Shown here in pieces: positions 35,413 to 48,519 of a DNA stretch of 64,000 nucleotides. How positions within the stretch are numbered: position 1 is the first letter of the stretch; each line of letters begins with the position of its first letter. Below the pieces are notes generated by a model that worked only from the letters and a program-made list of their open reading frames with translations, made no database searches and was not told where the DNA came from. Position numbers and translations under genes: made by a program. Origin of the DNA: Neodontobutis hainanensis (Eukaryota; Chordata; Actinopteri; Gobiiformes; Odontobutidae); assembly GCA_024349245.1 (NCBI GenBank), contig JALDNG010000038.1, positions 3,025,501 to 3,089,500 of the forward strand, written 5' to 3'.

Positions 35413-35939
35413 CTAAGAAGTAGTTGTGTGAGGGTGTATGACCCTCTTCAAGTCAATTCATAGCATCTCTACTGGGTTGAGATCTGGGCTCTGACTTGGC
35501 CACTCCAAAGCGCAGATTTTGTTTTTTTGAAGCTGTTCTGTTGTGGACTTGCTCTGGGTGTTCTCTTCTAAAGTTTCAGCTGACGCACAGACATCCTCAC
35601 ATTATCCTGAAGAATTGTCTGATATACTTGGGAATTTATCTTCCCCTCAATGATTGAAGCTGGCCATACCCTGATGCAGCAAAGCAGGCCCAAATCATGA
35701 TGTTTCCTCCACCATACTTGTTGGGATGATGTTTTTGCCCTGATATGCCAATGTGTTTTTTCCAAATTGTCCAATTTTAGTAACATCAGTCCACAAAATA
35801 TTTTGCCAATTTTTGTGTAATTATTTTTATGTTAGTCAATACCCTTGACTTAGATAAAAATCTGATCACTTTTAACAAAAATTTATTCATAAAACCATTC
35901 AATTCCAAAAGGTTCACATACTTTTTCTTGCCACTGTAC
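35413..35939 (-). mobile_element. Truncated Tc1-like element (third family)
   Basis: The right end CACATACTTTTTCTTGCCAC-TGTA (ending about 35939) is the terminus of a common fish Tc1-like family. Minus-strand reading gives KYGGGNIMIWACFAASGYGQ near 35655-35720 and a degenerate PSQSPDLNP-type stretch near 35470-35510, both typical of Tc1 DDE transposases. No matching inverted repeat is visible on the left, where the element stops next to a 16-bp tandem triplicate. It is a truncated, frameshifted relic. Confidence 0.8.
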
Positions 35940-36599
35940 ATGTGACTGATCAACCCTGTACCAGCTCTGACTATGAGTCTATGACACACAAAGGTAGTTA
36001 AACCCAGTATTATGGCTTGAATTCCATATTTGTATCATATGGTAATAGGATGTCAAAGCCCAATTTGACACCGCACATGCCCTTCACGCTATCTCTCATC
36101 CCTTCTCATTTACCAGCGAGTTGAATGAACCAGACAATGCATGCCAATAGTTAGAGCCTGCTACGTCCATCCCCCACCGCACCAGCGCACGGCAAGACAA
36201 GACCATCATTTGTCTCCAGTGCACAAAGGCAAAAGAGCCAGGTTAGATAAGGGAAGCCTTGGCAGACGGCCACATGCGCCGATAGTAAAAACGGTGCTGA
36301 TGGTGTCCTTTCACAATAAGATACTCAAGGGTTTAAGCTAGATTAACTGTATTTTGCTCTAACATTAATCAAGTATTGTGCTCTGCTAACTTTAAAAGTA
36401 AAAAAGCTTTGAAAAACTGAAGTCTGAAGAATATGGGTTAAGTGTGTAGCAGGATGGATGCTATATTAAATAACATGATCCATCCTGTGCATGAAGTAAA
36501 AGAACACAGATCAGCCAATGGACTATTAAGATTAACCTGCGTCAAGATCCACAGGAACTCTTTTGTTCCACATCTTCTGGCATAGCACAGAGGAGGTGC

Positions 36600-36648
36600 T
36601 GTATTTAAATTTCCCTTGGGATCTTAATAAAAAAAGAATGAATGGATA
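36600..36648 (+). mobile_element. LINE-like 3' tail
   Basis: AAATTTCCCTTGGGATCTTA followed by ATAAAAAAAGAATGAATGG is a second example of the TTTCCC-TTGGGAT-AATAAA ending, with an A-rich tail. Confidence 0.4.
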
Positions 36649-38194
36649 CAATTTTGATTTGAATGTCACACAGACACTCAAGAAGCTTGCTCAAAACTGA
36701 TATAATCACCATCATAATGGTACCAAAGTCAGGAATTAATAAAGCTAGCTCCACAGCCACACTTGAAAGCATGTTTTACAGATACAAAGTGGTTATTCTA
36801 ATTATGGATAACACCTTTGTATAATGGCATCTCTGGTAACATGCTCCACAGGATTTTCAGAGACATGAAATCTCTTACAACACAACAAATGCTGTGTTCA
36901 CACATAAGAGACACACTAGATGGCACTGTCAGTGTGGTTAAGGGCTAAATTTGGTTGGACTAACGTTAACTTTTGAAGGAACCAAAATAACAATGAGATG
37001 AGGTTCACATGGCAGCATTCACTCTTGAACAGCTCCAACAGAGTTAATTTTAACTACACCAAACACGGACATTGACAAAAGAACCAAGCACAGCACCAGA
37101 GAGCTGGTCCAATCTAGCGTCAAACAAAACTTAAACTGACTAGATGTAGCATCTACTTGTCTGTAACGTCTGAGCTCTTTCCCTTTGCACTTCCAGTGTT
37201 GGTCTGAGGAGAAGGTAATGGGTTGAATCCGATTTTCCATGGCTCAATGTAACGAATGGTTCAGATGAGCGTCAGGAGACACTATTGAAACAGGGGCTGA
37301 GGGAAACCATGGACTCTTTTTATTGCTTGACATTTTTCTGGGAGATTCTAAATGAAAGCCATTGAGCCACTAAATGAGGCGCTGCATTTCTCAGCATTTA
37401 AATGAATTTTGTCACTCCTACCATTTATCTGCTTTAAAATAGACAAGGTGTTATGGTGTTATGTGTCTTCTCCATATTTTGTGCAGATATCTACCGAGAC
37501 AACAATTAGAGTTTACATTAAAATCCTTCTTTTAGCAAGCTAACAGTGCCATGGGACCTTGCTGGATTGAGAATATTAGGTGGGAAGATTATTTAAACAC
37601 TTAGTGAGATTATTCTCTGACTAAACATGCACTAATTAACTTCTACTGCTATTTTGGAACAAGCACGTAAATGTATGTGAAGGTTCTTAGTCATCCAGGT
37701 CATCTTTAAGAAAAGATTAAATCAAAAAAATCTGGACTCAGTTTTCAAGGTGAAGACATTTTGTCTCTAATTCCAAGAGCCTTTATCAACTCAATTCAAT
37801 TCATAAACTTTGCTCTCTTACCAGTTGATCTCACAGATGATAAAGTCTCTTGGAATTAGAGACGCAACATCTTCGAGTCCAGATTCTTTTGCTTTAACAT
37901 TTTCTTCACTGGTCCACCCCTAAAGACAAGATCCCTTCGCATAAACAGAGTAATGTTGTTTGTGTAGTTCAGTGTAGTGAAGAGTGCAGTAACATGTTGT
38001 TGGAGAAACAGAACAACAGGATGTATCGGCACAGAAGAGGACGGCAATGTCCGAATTTTGGCCAGAGAGGCCAGATGGTTTGAGAGAGGTGTGAAAGAAG
38101 ATTTTTTATTAAAATGGAAAAGCCCTCATTCAGAGGAGATGACCTCAGATTCATGTTGCCTAGTATTTACAACCGTGTTCTGAAACCTAAATAC

Positions 38195-38315
38195 ACTAGT
38201 GCAACGGACACTGGAGGCAAGGTGGGTTAAATATTTTGCCCAAGGACACAATATACTAAGATAGTGGGAATCGAACCGCCAACCTTCTGGTTATAAGACG
38301 ACTGCTCTATGTAAT
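38195..38315 (-). mobile_element. SINE family B, 5' half
   Basis: On the minus strand it shows AGAGCAGTCGTCTTATAACC and GGCGGTTCGATTCCCAC (B box), then GTGTCCTTGGGCAAA and AACCCACCTTGCCTCC. The LINE-like 3' end and ATT tail are absent. Its tRNA head touches a CCATCCAT-type repeat at 38344. Confidence 0.75.
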
Positions 38316-38343
38316 TACAACACAGTAATGGCTCTTGTATGAT

Positions 38344-38440
38344 TCCATCCATCCATCCATCTTCTTCTGCTTATCTGGGACCAAGTCACATGGGCAGCCG
38401 TCTAAGCTCTTCCTCCAGCTCTTCCGGGAGGATACCAAAT
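38344..38440 (+). repeat. Second CCATCCATC-CTTCTTCTGCTTAT repeat fragment
   Basis: CATCCATCCATCCATCTTCT, TCTGCTTATCTGGGACCAAG and later GGGCAGCCGTCTAAGC and CTCTTCCGGGAGGATACCAA follow the consensus of the same interspersed repeat as at 34545. It lies immediately right of a SINE. Confidence 0.65.
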
Positions 38441-39134
38441 AAACAAATAACTCTAATACTTAAACCAAAACATTCAAGCTTTTTTTGTGTAATAAACAGT
38501 AACTACAATATTAACATATCCATATAGAATGTTTGTGCTGGGTTATATTTGTAGAAGAAGAAAATGCAACACAATATTGGCTATACAATTTGTTTTATTT
38601 CCATTACTTAATAAAAACATGTAGTTGTATTAAAAGAAATACTTTTTTTTAACATCTAAGTCTCATAATGAAAAACAATTCACTCTCCTAAAAAACACTC
38701 AAATATGACTCATAATCATGGCTAAGATAACAACTTATTGTTTTTGTGATTGGATCAAAAACTTAAAAAAAGAGAACATTGCTCATGTCTTATTTAATCA
38801 CTAATCTTATGGCCCCCTTTAAAGAATCCTATGATTTTAGCATGACATCTTTTCACATTTGTCCTGCTCAGATGTCTGGTCAGTGCGGCATTTACATTTC
38901 AACTGTTCCTTAGAAAACAGACCCACTGTTTTGAGGGGTCTGGGGTATGTTTGGTGCCCAGAGTAGCATTTGCACTTAATTAAGTTCACTAGCAAAACGT
39001 TAAACAGCACAAGCTGAATTCTAACCGAAAAGTCTTCTCTTGGTCTCAGTGCACTCTGGTTTCATTCATGACAGCCCCAACACTGACAGACAACCTTGCA
39101 ATGAATTTGTGGAGTCACTCATTGAAGGACAAGG

Positions 39135-39150
39135 TTTTTTTTTTTTTTTT
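39135..39150 (+). repeat. T16 tract
   Basis: Sixteen thymines follow GACAAGG, in a stretch otherwise resembling conserved non-coding sequence. Confidence 0.9.
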
Positions 39151-40493
39151 ATGACTGGTCGGTGATAGAGAGGGATGCATTTTCACAAACTGATGGATAT
39201 TTACCATCTGATTAGTGACAGTGAGAGCAGCGTCGTCGGCCATCTGCTTTACATTTACTCCTCTGGCTTTGAACGCAGAGGACATTCAGACCATGAATGT
39301 GTTCTTTAAATACACAGATCAGTTTGTAATGCGGTAGACATCAGCTGGTGTTATGTATGCAGTGACATGAGGTGTTTATGTTAATGAAAATGCTAAACTG
39401 ATGGGCTTTAGGCAGTTTTCCCTCGATGTTTATTTGCCACCATTACCTGCTCTCATCTAGAGACTGGGGCTGACAGGTATTGCTTTTCATTTAATTGCGT
39501 TACAAGCTGCGTCTGTGACACCCTTCGACTATGTGACTAAATTTGATGTTTTCTTCATAATTTCACAACTTTTGTTATTTGATTTTCCTGAACATAATAT
39601 CTTAGTTTGTAGGCTAAATATTTGCAGAACTGATATATCAACAGTGCAGTACCATGATGCTTTTACCAGCACACAGTCTTGATCTCCAGCCTGGTGCATT
39701 TCATGAGAGTATCTTCAGTTATTTGGGTGGTAAATATTCAACGTTGCTGGTCATGGAACACATACAGACCAAGTCAGTGACCAAAAAGAGCTAAAAGACA
39801 AGCAAATACTTAAAATTCAGATTAATGCAAAATAGGCTCCTGTCTTAGATTTTTGCAAAGAAGAAAACAGTGTATTCACTTTTTCTAGATGAACATATTA
39901 GCTGTATAAAAAGGCCTTTCTATTGTGTGGAGGTTTGTATTTTAGACCTTTAAATGTGCTGGTGCTTGTAGAAATATTAACAGGGAATAAGAACATTACA
40001 CTGTCAAAATCTCAACCATAGCTTTAAGTATTGAGCATATTTATGGTATGGCTAGTGTCAGTGAACTGTAGGGGTGAAAAATTCAAAAAACAATGCAGAA
40101 TTCATTGACATTAATTTAAGGTATTGCTTGAAATCATTAGTGTGAAACCTAAAGAACAGGATCAAAAATAAAACCTTACTGTGGACTAGGTTCACGTTAA
40201 AAAAGCACTTTGACTTTCCATCTGTCCTTTACACTGCGCTTGTTTCTGCAGTATTTTGAGTATTTTCTGCAGCGACTCCACCAGATCCCTGCTGCTTTCT
40301 CTATATGATGCAATAAAAGATGAGATTTACAGGCTTTCTCAATTCCTGGCAGCGCTGGCACTGAGCGAGGGCTACTTTACTCACAGTGAAAGCGAGGTGG
40401 CCACACAATGGGACAATAACTGTGGAGCAGAACAACTCCAGCGGACAGTGAATTGCCCAATCATATCGTGGCGCGAAGGGAAATTTGACGCCG

Positions 40494-40510
40494 TTTTTTT
40501 TTTTTTTTTT
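40494..40510 (+). repeat. T17 tract
   Basis: Seventeen thymines follow TTTGACGCCG. Opposed open frames run across it (40256-40564 plus strand, 40301-40675 minus strand) but look like chance. Confidence 0.9.
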
Positions 40511-41929
40511 AACTCTTGCTTTTTCCATTTTGACAGAGTATACTCTCACGCTCCAGAGAGGTAGCCCAGTGTCATTGAAGAGGCTGCTCAGAGGCTGTGA
40601 CGGCGATGGGTCGTCATTGTGGCCCAGCGGTGTGTGCCATGCTACAACACATTTTGCCACCGACTGCTTCAGCACTCACCTCTGAAACAGCCCAAGAAAC
40701 TGTCAACATAAAAGCTTTTTAATGTCTCAACCATAGACTGTGTCAAAGTAGGGGCTTTGGAAAGTAACAAAAAGATGTATTTTTCATTACATGCATTTCC
40801 AACCTTGAATAAAAAATGTTTGCTTTGGGTGGTATAGTGGAAGCTTTGAGTGTGAAAACCTGGGCTGAGTGTTAGAAAGGACATGCAAAATGCAGAAGGT
40901 AAGGCAATGGTTAATACTCATTGTCAGCTGTAACCAACAATAACAAAACAGATCTTTTTTTTTTTAATTGTTAGTGTGTTAAAATGTCACTGATCAAACG
41001 ACAGACAGAAGTGTTCATTGTAAAAAATGTGCTTGATTACAAACTAAATTGTCATAATCTTTCTTTTCTATTTCTATCACTCTTCCTTTTGAATATATCC
41101 AATGGACCATGTTCCTGTATTTATTTGCAAGGAATCACGATATACAGTGCACTGTATATTCAGAATACTTGGACTCAAGCATGGGAATTTTAAAGCACCT
41201 CTAGAGTATAGGTGTTTAGACTAATAACAGTAATGGTAAAAGCAGGGTTGAAGCAAAAGTGGACCCTGAAATACATTTAGATTATTGGTTAAAAACACAT
41301 TTAGTTTGGGATGCATTTGTAGATGTATTTTAAATTTCTGTAGGATGTCTTTGGGAAATTAGATACCTGGGGTCCACTTATTTCTAACTCCTGGCTTTAG
41401 TCCGGTGTCTTAGCACGTTTATGATGATAATGAGATTTGTATATTGGCTTGCTAACTCTGTCCTCCTGTTAAAAGTTGGACTATAAACTTTGAACTGTAT
41501 TAATAAAGACCCATTCATACAGAGCATCAGCTAAAAGTGCTGGTCTGGGGTGACTTACCCTTTATTGATAAAACACTAAATGCAAGATTGACCAAATGTG
41601 CACGTTTTTTTGTGTTGTGATGTGTATTCTCTAATGCATCTCTCAAACCTTTTTCCAGAAGACAGACATTTGAACATTTAACGTAAATAAATCCAGATAC
41701 ACATGCCAGTTACACTGACAAAGTAAAAGACAAGAAATGCATCAGAGTAAAATACAAAGTTGTAAACTCTGGAGATGGAGCAGAATAATTCAGATGAATC
41801 TCGTGTTCTGTTTCCTTCCTTTCCTCGAATCCCTTTTGGCAATTAGAAGCAAACAGCCATGACTTTTTAAAAGTACTACACAGATCACGATTGCGGGGCT
41901 GATAAGTGGCAGCTTTAATGCGCACTGGC

Positions 41930-42170
41930 TCCTCTCCTCATCGGAATATTAATACAAGCTGTCATCCATGAGAATGACTCATTTACAAGAGCGCACAGGA
42001 AGCCGAAAAAAGGGAACCTGGTTGAGTTTTGTCGCCTCGTCTGATAACAAGCACTCGAGTGTATTTACAAGGAAGAGCGGGCCAGATAAGTCTGAGGCGT
42101 AATGACACTAGGCAGGTCGGAGACATGTTTGCTTCGGTTGTTACTCATCCCTTCTTCTCGTGCCGCACAC
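41930..42170. promoter_or_regulatory. Candidate conserved non-coding block
   Basis: The repeat-free sequence includes TCATCGGAATATTAATACAA, TGTCATCCATGAGAATGACT, GTCGCCTCGTCTGATAACAA and GGCCAGATAAGTCTGAGGCG (GATA-like cores). Multiple CpGs are retained. Confidence 0.3.
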
Positions 42171-43633
42171 CACTGTCACCTGTGCTAATGCAAAACACTA
42201 ATATCAAACAGTTCACACGCTTTTTCACAAAGCTGTTTACTATTCAAGCTTTTTGTGTTTGAAATCCTGGTCTTGACTTAAAAAAAGGAATTAATGTAAT
42301 GCCTGAAAACCCTGTTTCTTCTTAAGTTTTCAGAGTTCTCCAGGATAGTGTTACCAGGATAGACAGGGTCCTGACTGAGACCAGAGTTTATATCAAAACT
42401 TTTAACTTGCCAGCTTCATTCAGTTCTGACCAAAACAGAAAACAATCCATTTAGTTTGGTCCCGCTGCCATTTGATAGTATTGTTTATTTTAGTATTTCT
42501 GTTCTTGGGAAAGCTAAGTATATGTGATGTTTTCATCGCCAGTTTATGATGTTCTTTCTGTTTTTGGCTCTTTTTAGACGTCTGCAGTCCACACTTTAAT
42601 AGAACAGTATCAGAGTTAAGTTGAAAACAAACCGAGACCCATGTTTTAAAGAGGTCTTGGAGCATGTTTGGAGGCTCAATCACACCACACTAACTGAGCA
42701 ACCACAGTTCATTTTAACCACACCAAAGACAGTGTGAACAAAACTAGACTGATCAAGATCAACATAATGGCAGACAGACACAGTTACAGGCCAGTCTTAG
42801 ATTAAGTCCAGACTAAAGAAGGGGTTAGTGTTCAGTCAAGTCAGAGTCTAGAGAATAGTTTTCAGGTTTACATCCATTTGCAAGACTATACATTGTCTTG
42901 ATTGAAAATCCCAACACCTTTATGTTAGAAAGATAGGATAAGAAAAGGCCGAGAAAAAAGGAAGAGTCCAACAACATTAGACCTTGTGTGGTCCAGTCAG
43001 GACTACACAATGCATATCAGAAATAGTAGCTGGAACATCTGTAATATTACAGTATTCAACGTCACAGAAACTTCTCCGTCCCTAAGCTCAAAACTGCTAG
43101 AGCCACAACAATTCAACTTTCACCCGATCAGCTTTTCAAAATTTATACAGGATTACATTAGAATGTCAACAAAGTAACATGAAAAGTCTTTATGCATGTT
43201 TCTTTTCAGGAGACAGGGCTTGTTAAAATGGAACAAACATTGTGTTGCCAGACTGTGACTGTACGAACATGTCAGCGTACACGACAGTCAGAGGGCTGTG
43301 TGACCCTGCTCCAGTCTCGGAGTGTGTGGGAGTCAGTGGAAGGTGTGAGGTTAGCTACAAATTGGCCCGTTCATGTCACAGACCTACAGTCAGCGGCCAC
43401 CAGCTCAAGCCTGGACGACAGCAATGGCTCCAAAGCAACACAGCGGAGGGAACAAGTTCAGACAAAAAAGAACAGAATAAAAATTCCAAACCAAAGTTTT
43501 TGTCTGAGCAATGTTGATGAAAGCTTTTGATTAGTGAAATTCAAAATTGTCTTTATGTGTTGTTTGATGGAATAAAAATGTCAGACGTTTTTGTTTATGA
43601 TTTGCAAACTGCAAAATAAGGTATATGCAGAAA

Positions 43634-43982
43634 GTCAGTGGCTCAGTGGTAGAGCGGTCGTCTTTCAACCGGAAGGTAGTGGGTTTGATTCCCGCTCTCC
43701 CTACAATTCATACTGTCGTTGTGTCCTTGGGCAAGACACTTAACCCACCTTGCATCGTATGAATGTGTAAGAATGTTCAGTGAATGTATGTGGTGATGGT
43801 CAGAGAGGCCGTAGGCGCAAAATGGCTGCCACGTCTCTGTCAGTCTGCCCCAGGGCACCTGTGGCTACAGTTGTAGCTTACCACCACCAGTGTGTGACTG
43901 TGGAGTGAATGAATAATGGACAGCTTGTAAGCGCTTTGAGTCCCTTGGTCCCTCGGGAGAAAAGCGCAATATAAATCCAATC

Positions 43983-44030
<48 letters not shown>
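43634..44030 (+). mobile_element. tRNA-derived SINE, family B, full length with ATT tail
   Basis: The head GTGGCTCAGTGGTAGAGCGG looks like an A box, and GGGTTTGATTCCCGC is a good B box. A central block contains GTGTCCTTGGGCAAGACAC and CCACCACCAGTGTGTGACTG. The 3' part reads AAGCGCTTTGAG then AAAGCGCAATATAAATCCA, followed by an (ATT)n tail at 43984-44030. The 3' block resembles LINE-derived SINE tails. Other copies are at 22955, 38195 and 45223, all in minus orientation. Confidence 0.85.
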
Positions 44031-44032
<2 letters not shown>

Positions 44033-45222
44033 TAAAACAGGCTACTTTTATAAACATAACCAATTATTCCGTCAAAGAGCAGCCCTTAACCCTGTCTCGA
44101 AAAACAAACTCCAGTCTCCAACAAAAAGGAATACTTTTTATACTTTTTATTTACTTACATTTTTATTTTATTTACTTTCATATGTTCCAACCTTAGCCCC
44201 AGCAATATCATTTAATAATGTACAACCCAGAGGCCAAAATCTAACCACTGCACCAACAAATATTGTTTTACTAAAAATAACAAGATGCTTGTCATTTTAT
44301 TGTTATTTCTGATTCAAGGAACTGTGAACCAGTGTCTGTGAAGACCTACTCTCTCAGTGTCGTAATTTTATATCCTCCTCTCTGCTCTAAAAACATGCCA
44401 TCATAAAGCTGCTGCTAAATCACAAAACTTTATTTTTCACACAAACTGAATTACAGGAAATCATATTTTCTTCTTCGAACACCAGGTTTCCACAGCCTGA
44501 ATGTGCCCAAAGAGGAAAATATCTTTAAGTTCATCTAGGCCAGATAGGACTGACATAAAGGCGCAGAAGCTTTCCCTGTTTTCAATTTACGTAAATGTAA
44601 AAGTGATATTTCAAAGATAGACTTTGGCGAGTCCCTTTGCAGCCCGTATTACCGCAGCGTCTCCCTCTGAAACATTAATGTCATTCTTAAGTAGCAGAGG
44701 AAAGTGCTTGTCGTCAGATAAAAGTGTTTTTTTCCTCCCCTGAAAAATAGATTTTAGTGCAGGCACCGGGGCCATTTACATTTCACTCAAAAGCCCCACT
44801 TTTCCAGTCATCTTCTACTCTTCCCTGCTCTGTTTTATTGTATTCTCAGTGAAAATGTATCACCAACAAAGTGCATCTCCTTCAGTGCATTTATCCAGAG
44901 CTCAAGTTTCTTAAATGTTCCTGTCTGCAGAGTGTTTTTCTACGGCTCTGTTGCACCAAAACCAGTGCTGCCACACTTGCTAATTCAGGTCTGAATTGAT
45001 CATCATCAAGCAGTTGTTTAATTGACTTGAATTGTTGTAAAGCATGGAGATGGAAACTGCAGATTATGAGCTGTCAGAGTAAATTCATCACATTCTTCAG
45101 TGTTTGCAAGTCAGCATTGTGAAAGTGACAAAACCTGTGGGGCATTTAAACCCTAAATGAGATTGCTGACTCAGATATGCAAGCATATTTTTGCTGTATT
45201 TTTTATAAATGTTTATATTAAT

Positions 45223-45432
45223 AATGGATTGAATTTAGTTAGCACTTTTTAAAGGCTCTCAAAGCGCTTTATAGAGTCCATTATTTATTCACTCCACAGT
45301 CACACACTGGTGGTGGTCCACCTACAGACTTTTCAACCTCCAAACATACGCACACATTCGAAGGCAAGGTGGGTTAAAAACAGTATAAACTGGGTAGAGC
45401 GGGAATTAAACCGGCAACCGTCTGGTTAAAAT
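45223..45432 (-). mobile_element. SINE family B copy, internally deleted
   Basis: Read on the minus strand it ends with CTCTATAAAGCGCTTTGAGA and contains CCACCACCAGTGTGTGACTG, as in the 43634 copy. The B-box region reads GCCGGTTTAATTCCCGCTC and the A-box region is decayed. The AAGGCAAGGTGGGTTAA block is preserved on the plus strand, but the GTCCTTGGGCAAG portion is degraded. Confidence 0.75.
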
Positions 45433-45455
45433 ACTTCACAGAGTGGAAACAAAAT

Positions 45456-45635
45456 GAGCCATGAATCAACAAACTGAGCAGTACTGGAGAAGAAACCCAC
45501 TCTATTAATTTCTTTTTGAGCACACATTCTTGTTTCATGTGTTAGAACAAACTTAAAATCATATCCATAAGAGCTATTCCAAAAAAGACAACAACATGTT
45601 CCTGTAGGCCTACTGTAGCTGTTCATGTGCTCTAT
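45456..45635 (+). repeat. Unassigned dispersed repeat, copy 3
   Basis: GAGCCATGAATCAAC, CTGAGCAGTACTGGAGAAGA and AACCCACT, then the end CAACATGTTCCTGTAGGCCT-ACTGTAGCTGTTCATG, match copy 1 throughout both termini. It lies just right of a SINE B copy. Confidence 0.6.
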
Positions 45636-46049
45636 TTGAAGTAATTGCAATTTATAATTTCACCTCCAGATAAAGCCAAAAAGAACACCTGCCACATCAA
45701 TCTTTTTTCTTACTCAGGTTTTCTACATTTTCATTTATGCACAGATTACCACTTTAGTTTAATTGACTGCAACTATTGATAAAACCCCATGTGTTTATTT
45801 AGCAGATATATTAGAAAATCATTGGGATGTATTATGCACAAATCAATTGGTATTCACTTTAAATCTGGTTTTAAATCTATTATTTTATTCGAACAAACGT
45901 CTAAAGCTACCTGCAGACATGACACAGTGACAGACAAACATGCAAATAATTGGTTTTATGGTTCTCTCACTTGTTTTTGGACACAATTATCACATAATGA
46001 CAGCATTGTGTGTCAGAAAAGTGTAACAGAGCTGCTTAAATGTACTTAA

Positions 46050-48186
46050 TGACTGACGCAGGTGAATTTTCTACAGACTATGAAGTGAAAATGATTGTTA
46101 ATGCCTCATCTTTTTGTTATATAGTTAACCTTAAGAAGCTACCACATGCTGCAATTCCATTTATTTTATTTGCATCCCATTTCTTTCTTGTTGTGAGCAC
46201 AGTCCCCAGCGAGCAGCCAGCCGGCCTGAAACTTCTGACTAGCCATGTTCTTCAAACATCATGCCGCAACCAAAGCATGGCAGGATGACAGATAGTCCCT
46301 TCAATATATAGTGACAAACAAATTAGTGCAAAGATGCTTGTCGCTGCATACCAGATGTGTTGAGCGCTGTGGTACGGAACAGCCGATGAAAAACTGTCCA
46401 CGTCCCATCTGTGCTTTCCTGTGACCATCAGTGCAGCAATTTGTGCTGAACAAAGTACTGCAAACAGCCGGCTTGATTATACGTGTCAGAAAGTGAGGAG
46501 TAAAACACTGCCGTCGGAAGATCATACAGCAGCAAACATGAAAGGATAAGGAGGCTGTTTAGCACCGAAGACAGGATGCAGGTGAAATGACGAGAAGTGG
46601 GATGTGTGGAAACTGAAAAGAAGGGGATAACAACCGAACAAAAGAGTCTGAGGAATTTGTTTCTGAAATCACAAAATACTAACAACCTTTAGAATGTTTT
46701 TAGATTGACGTACTGAGAGCAGCCATTAGGACTGCATCTGAATATGAACTTTTTACAAATGTAATCCATGATTATTAGTGTCTTTATTAATCCTGTTTCC
46801 GTATTATGCTTTCATGCTAGGCTCATAACACCGCGTGGATGTTTTAATTGTGCACAAAAAACAGACTTAAATAAAACACCAGTGAAATAAATACATGTAG
46901 ACCTAATTCTGTGTTTGAATAACGGAGGTATACAATCCGATGGAACACAGTAAAAGGGTTTTGTTGTACGTTCCAGATTTGGAGCCACTGAGATGAGGGT
47001 ACGTGTAATAATAAAGTTCTGCCTGTCCCTTTAAAACTCATATCCTCACTAACACCAGGTTTAGCAGCTCTAATTGTCTTTGACAGATAAGGTTATGGTG
47101 TCACATAATAAATAGTCTTAAATAGTTTTCAATGTATGTCATTGAAAGCAACTAATCTATATTAACATATACTCAGTCCATATACATGAGAGAAAACCTG
47201 CCCGGTGATATTAGGGTATAAATAATTATGCAAAAAAAAGTTTCCCACAATAAAACATAAAAATTTGCTGCAATGGTAACGACACAAACAATAAACCACA
47301 TTATTTGGGATTTCTGAAGGAGAACATTCGAATATAAATCTTTTATACTGTACACATTGTGTTTTAATGCAGTGACATAAGTTGTTAAGTGGTAATCATT
47401 TGTAAAAAGGTTTGGATTAAGTTGCTATGGTGAAACTTTTCTAACTTTAGATTAGACTGTTTGTAATGACATGACAGCATGCTCCTAGATAAAAGAAAGA
47501 AAAGCATCAACAATCTAGTCACAATGAGACACAGTACAATTATTAATTAATGTAAGGAAATTCACTGAATATAACATTTTTCTTCGTCTTTTTCTTTCTA
47601 TATTCATTTTTATTCTCATTAAAAGTCTTGTGTATTGTGTCCATTATCTGTAGTACAGAGGCTTTTCTTTACATACACATTCATTACAAGTACATCTGCT
47701 CCAGACTCAATAACACAATTAGCGGCAAGGAATAAATAATATATGCTATTAGGAGCTTTAAACTGTGAAGGCCCTTAAAGCAGGTTTTGGTATTTGTGAT
47801 GTAGGTTATATTGATTACAGTTTACTTTGTCAGGATTAGTTGTTCTTGCTTCATCTGTTTGCATTAGCGTTTAGGTCAAATAAGGCTCACATTGTTGGCC
47901 AATAATAAGTTACTCAAGTCATGCAACTGACAAAGTTCTCATGGTAACAAAAGAAAGATAGAAAACCTATTCAGCAACAGTTAAAAGTAAGTATATATAT
48001 AAAGTGCCATGGAATTGAATTTTTGCTGGGACAACAACTGTTATCATTTAGTTAAATAGGAACATTTTCCCAGCATAGTGTTCTCGATGCAACCATTTTT
48101 GGTACAAATGGCACTGAAATCTCAAAAACACATAAACCAGATTTGAAACAAAAAATATAAGATATTTGTCACTTTTATTTAGATAA
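46050..48186. other. Intronic sequence, nothing recognised
   Basis: AT-rich intron with no repeat family or exon I can name. 46190-46620 is somewhat denser (CAGCGAGCAGCCAGCCGGCC, CACTGCCGTCGGAAGATC) and may include conserved non-coding DNA. Confidence 0.35.
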
Positions 48187-48519
48187 TCTGGGGTGCACTC
48201 TGCCATTGCCTTGCTTTTAAACATCCTCGGCCAGCATTGGCCTTTCTGAAAAGAGTCTGCATGTCCCTGGACTCTCTCCAGTTCTCTCCGGGTACTCCAG
48301 CTTCCTCCCACCGCCCAAACACATGCATGTACAGGTCCACTGGCAACTCTAAAGTGTCCCTAGTGCATGAAGGTGAGAGTGGACGGTTATCTGTCATGCT
48401 GTCTCTGCGACTAACTGGCCACTGTCCAAGATGTACCCTTATACCCAAAACTTGCTGGGATGGGCTCCAAACACCCACAACCACTAACGGGCATAAGCAG
48501 AGGAAGATTAATGAATGCA
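48187..48519 (+). mobile_element. SINE family A, diverged copy
   Basis: It shares the body of the 29211-29614 element in order: GAGTCTGCATGTCC, TTCTCTCCGGGTACTC, CTTCCTCCCACCG, ACATGCATGTACAGGT, GGCAACTCTAAAGTGTCCCT, CGACTAACTGGCCACTGTCC and CTGGGATGGGCTCCA, ending in ATTAATGAATG. The tRNA-like head is badly decayed, so it is an old copy. Confidence 0.8.

Noticed and set aside
40256..40675. Opposed open frames of 102 (plus) and 124 (minus) codons as a possible gene
   Set aside because: Both read through the T17 homopolymer (poly-Phe or poly-Lys), neither shows a domain, and no convincing splice or promoter context is visible.
43984..44030. ATT array read as an isoleucine-rich peptide on the minus strand
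   Set aside because: It is the microsatellite tail of a SINE; the poly-Ile frame is an artefact.
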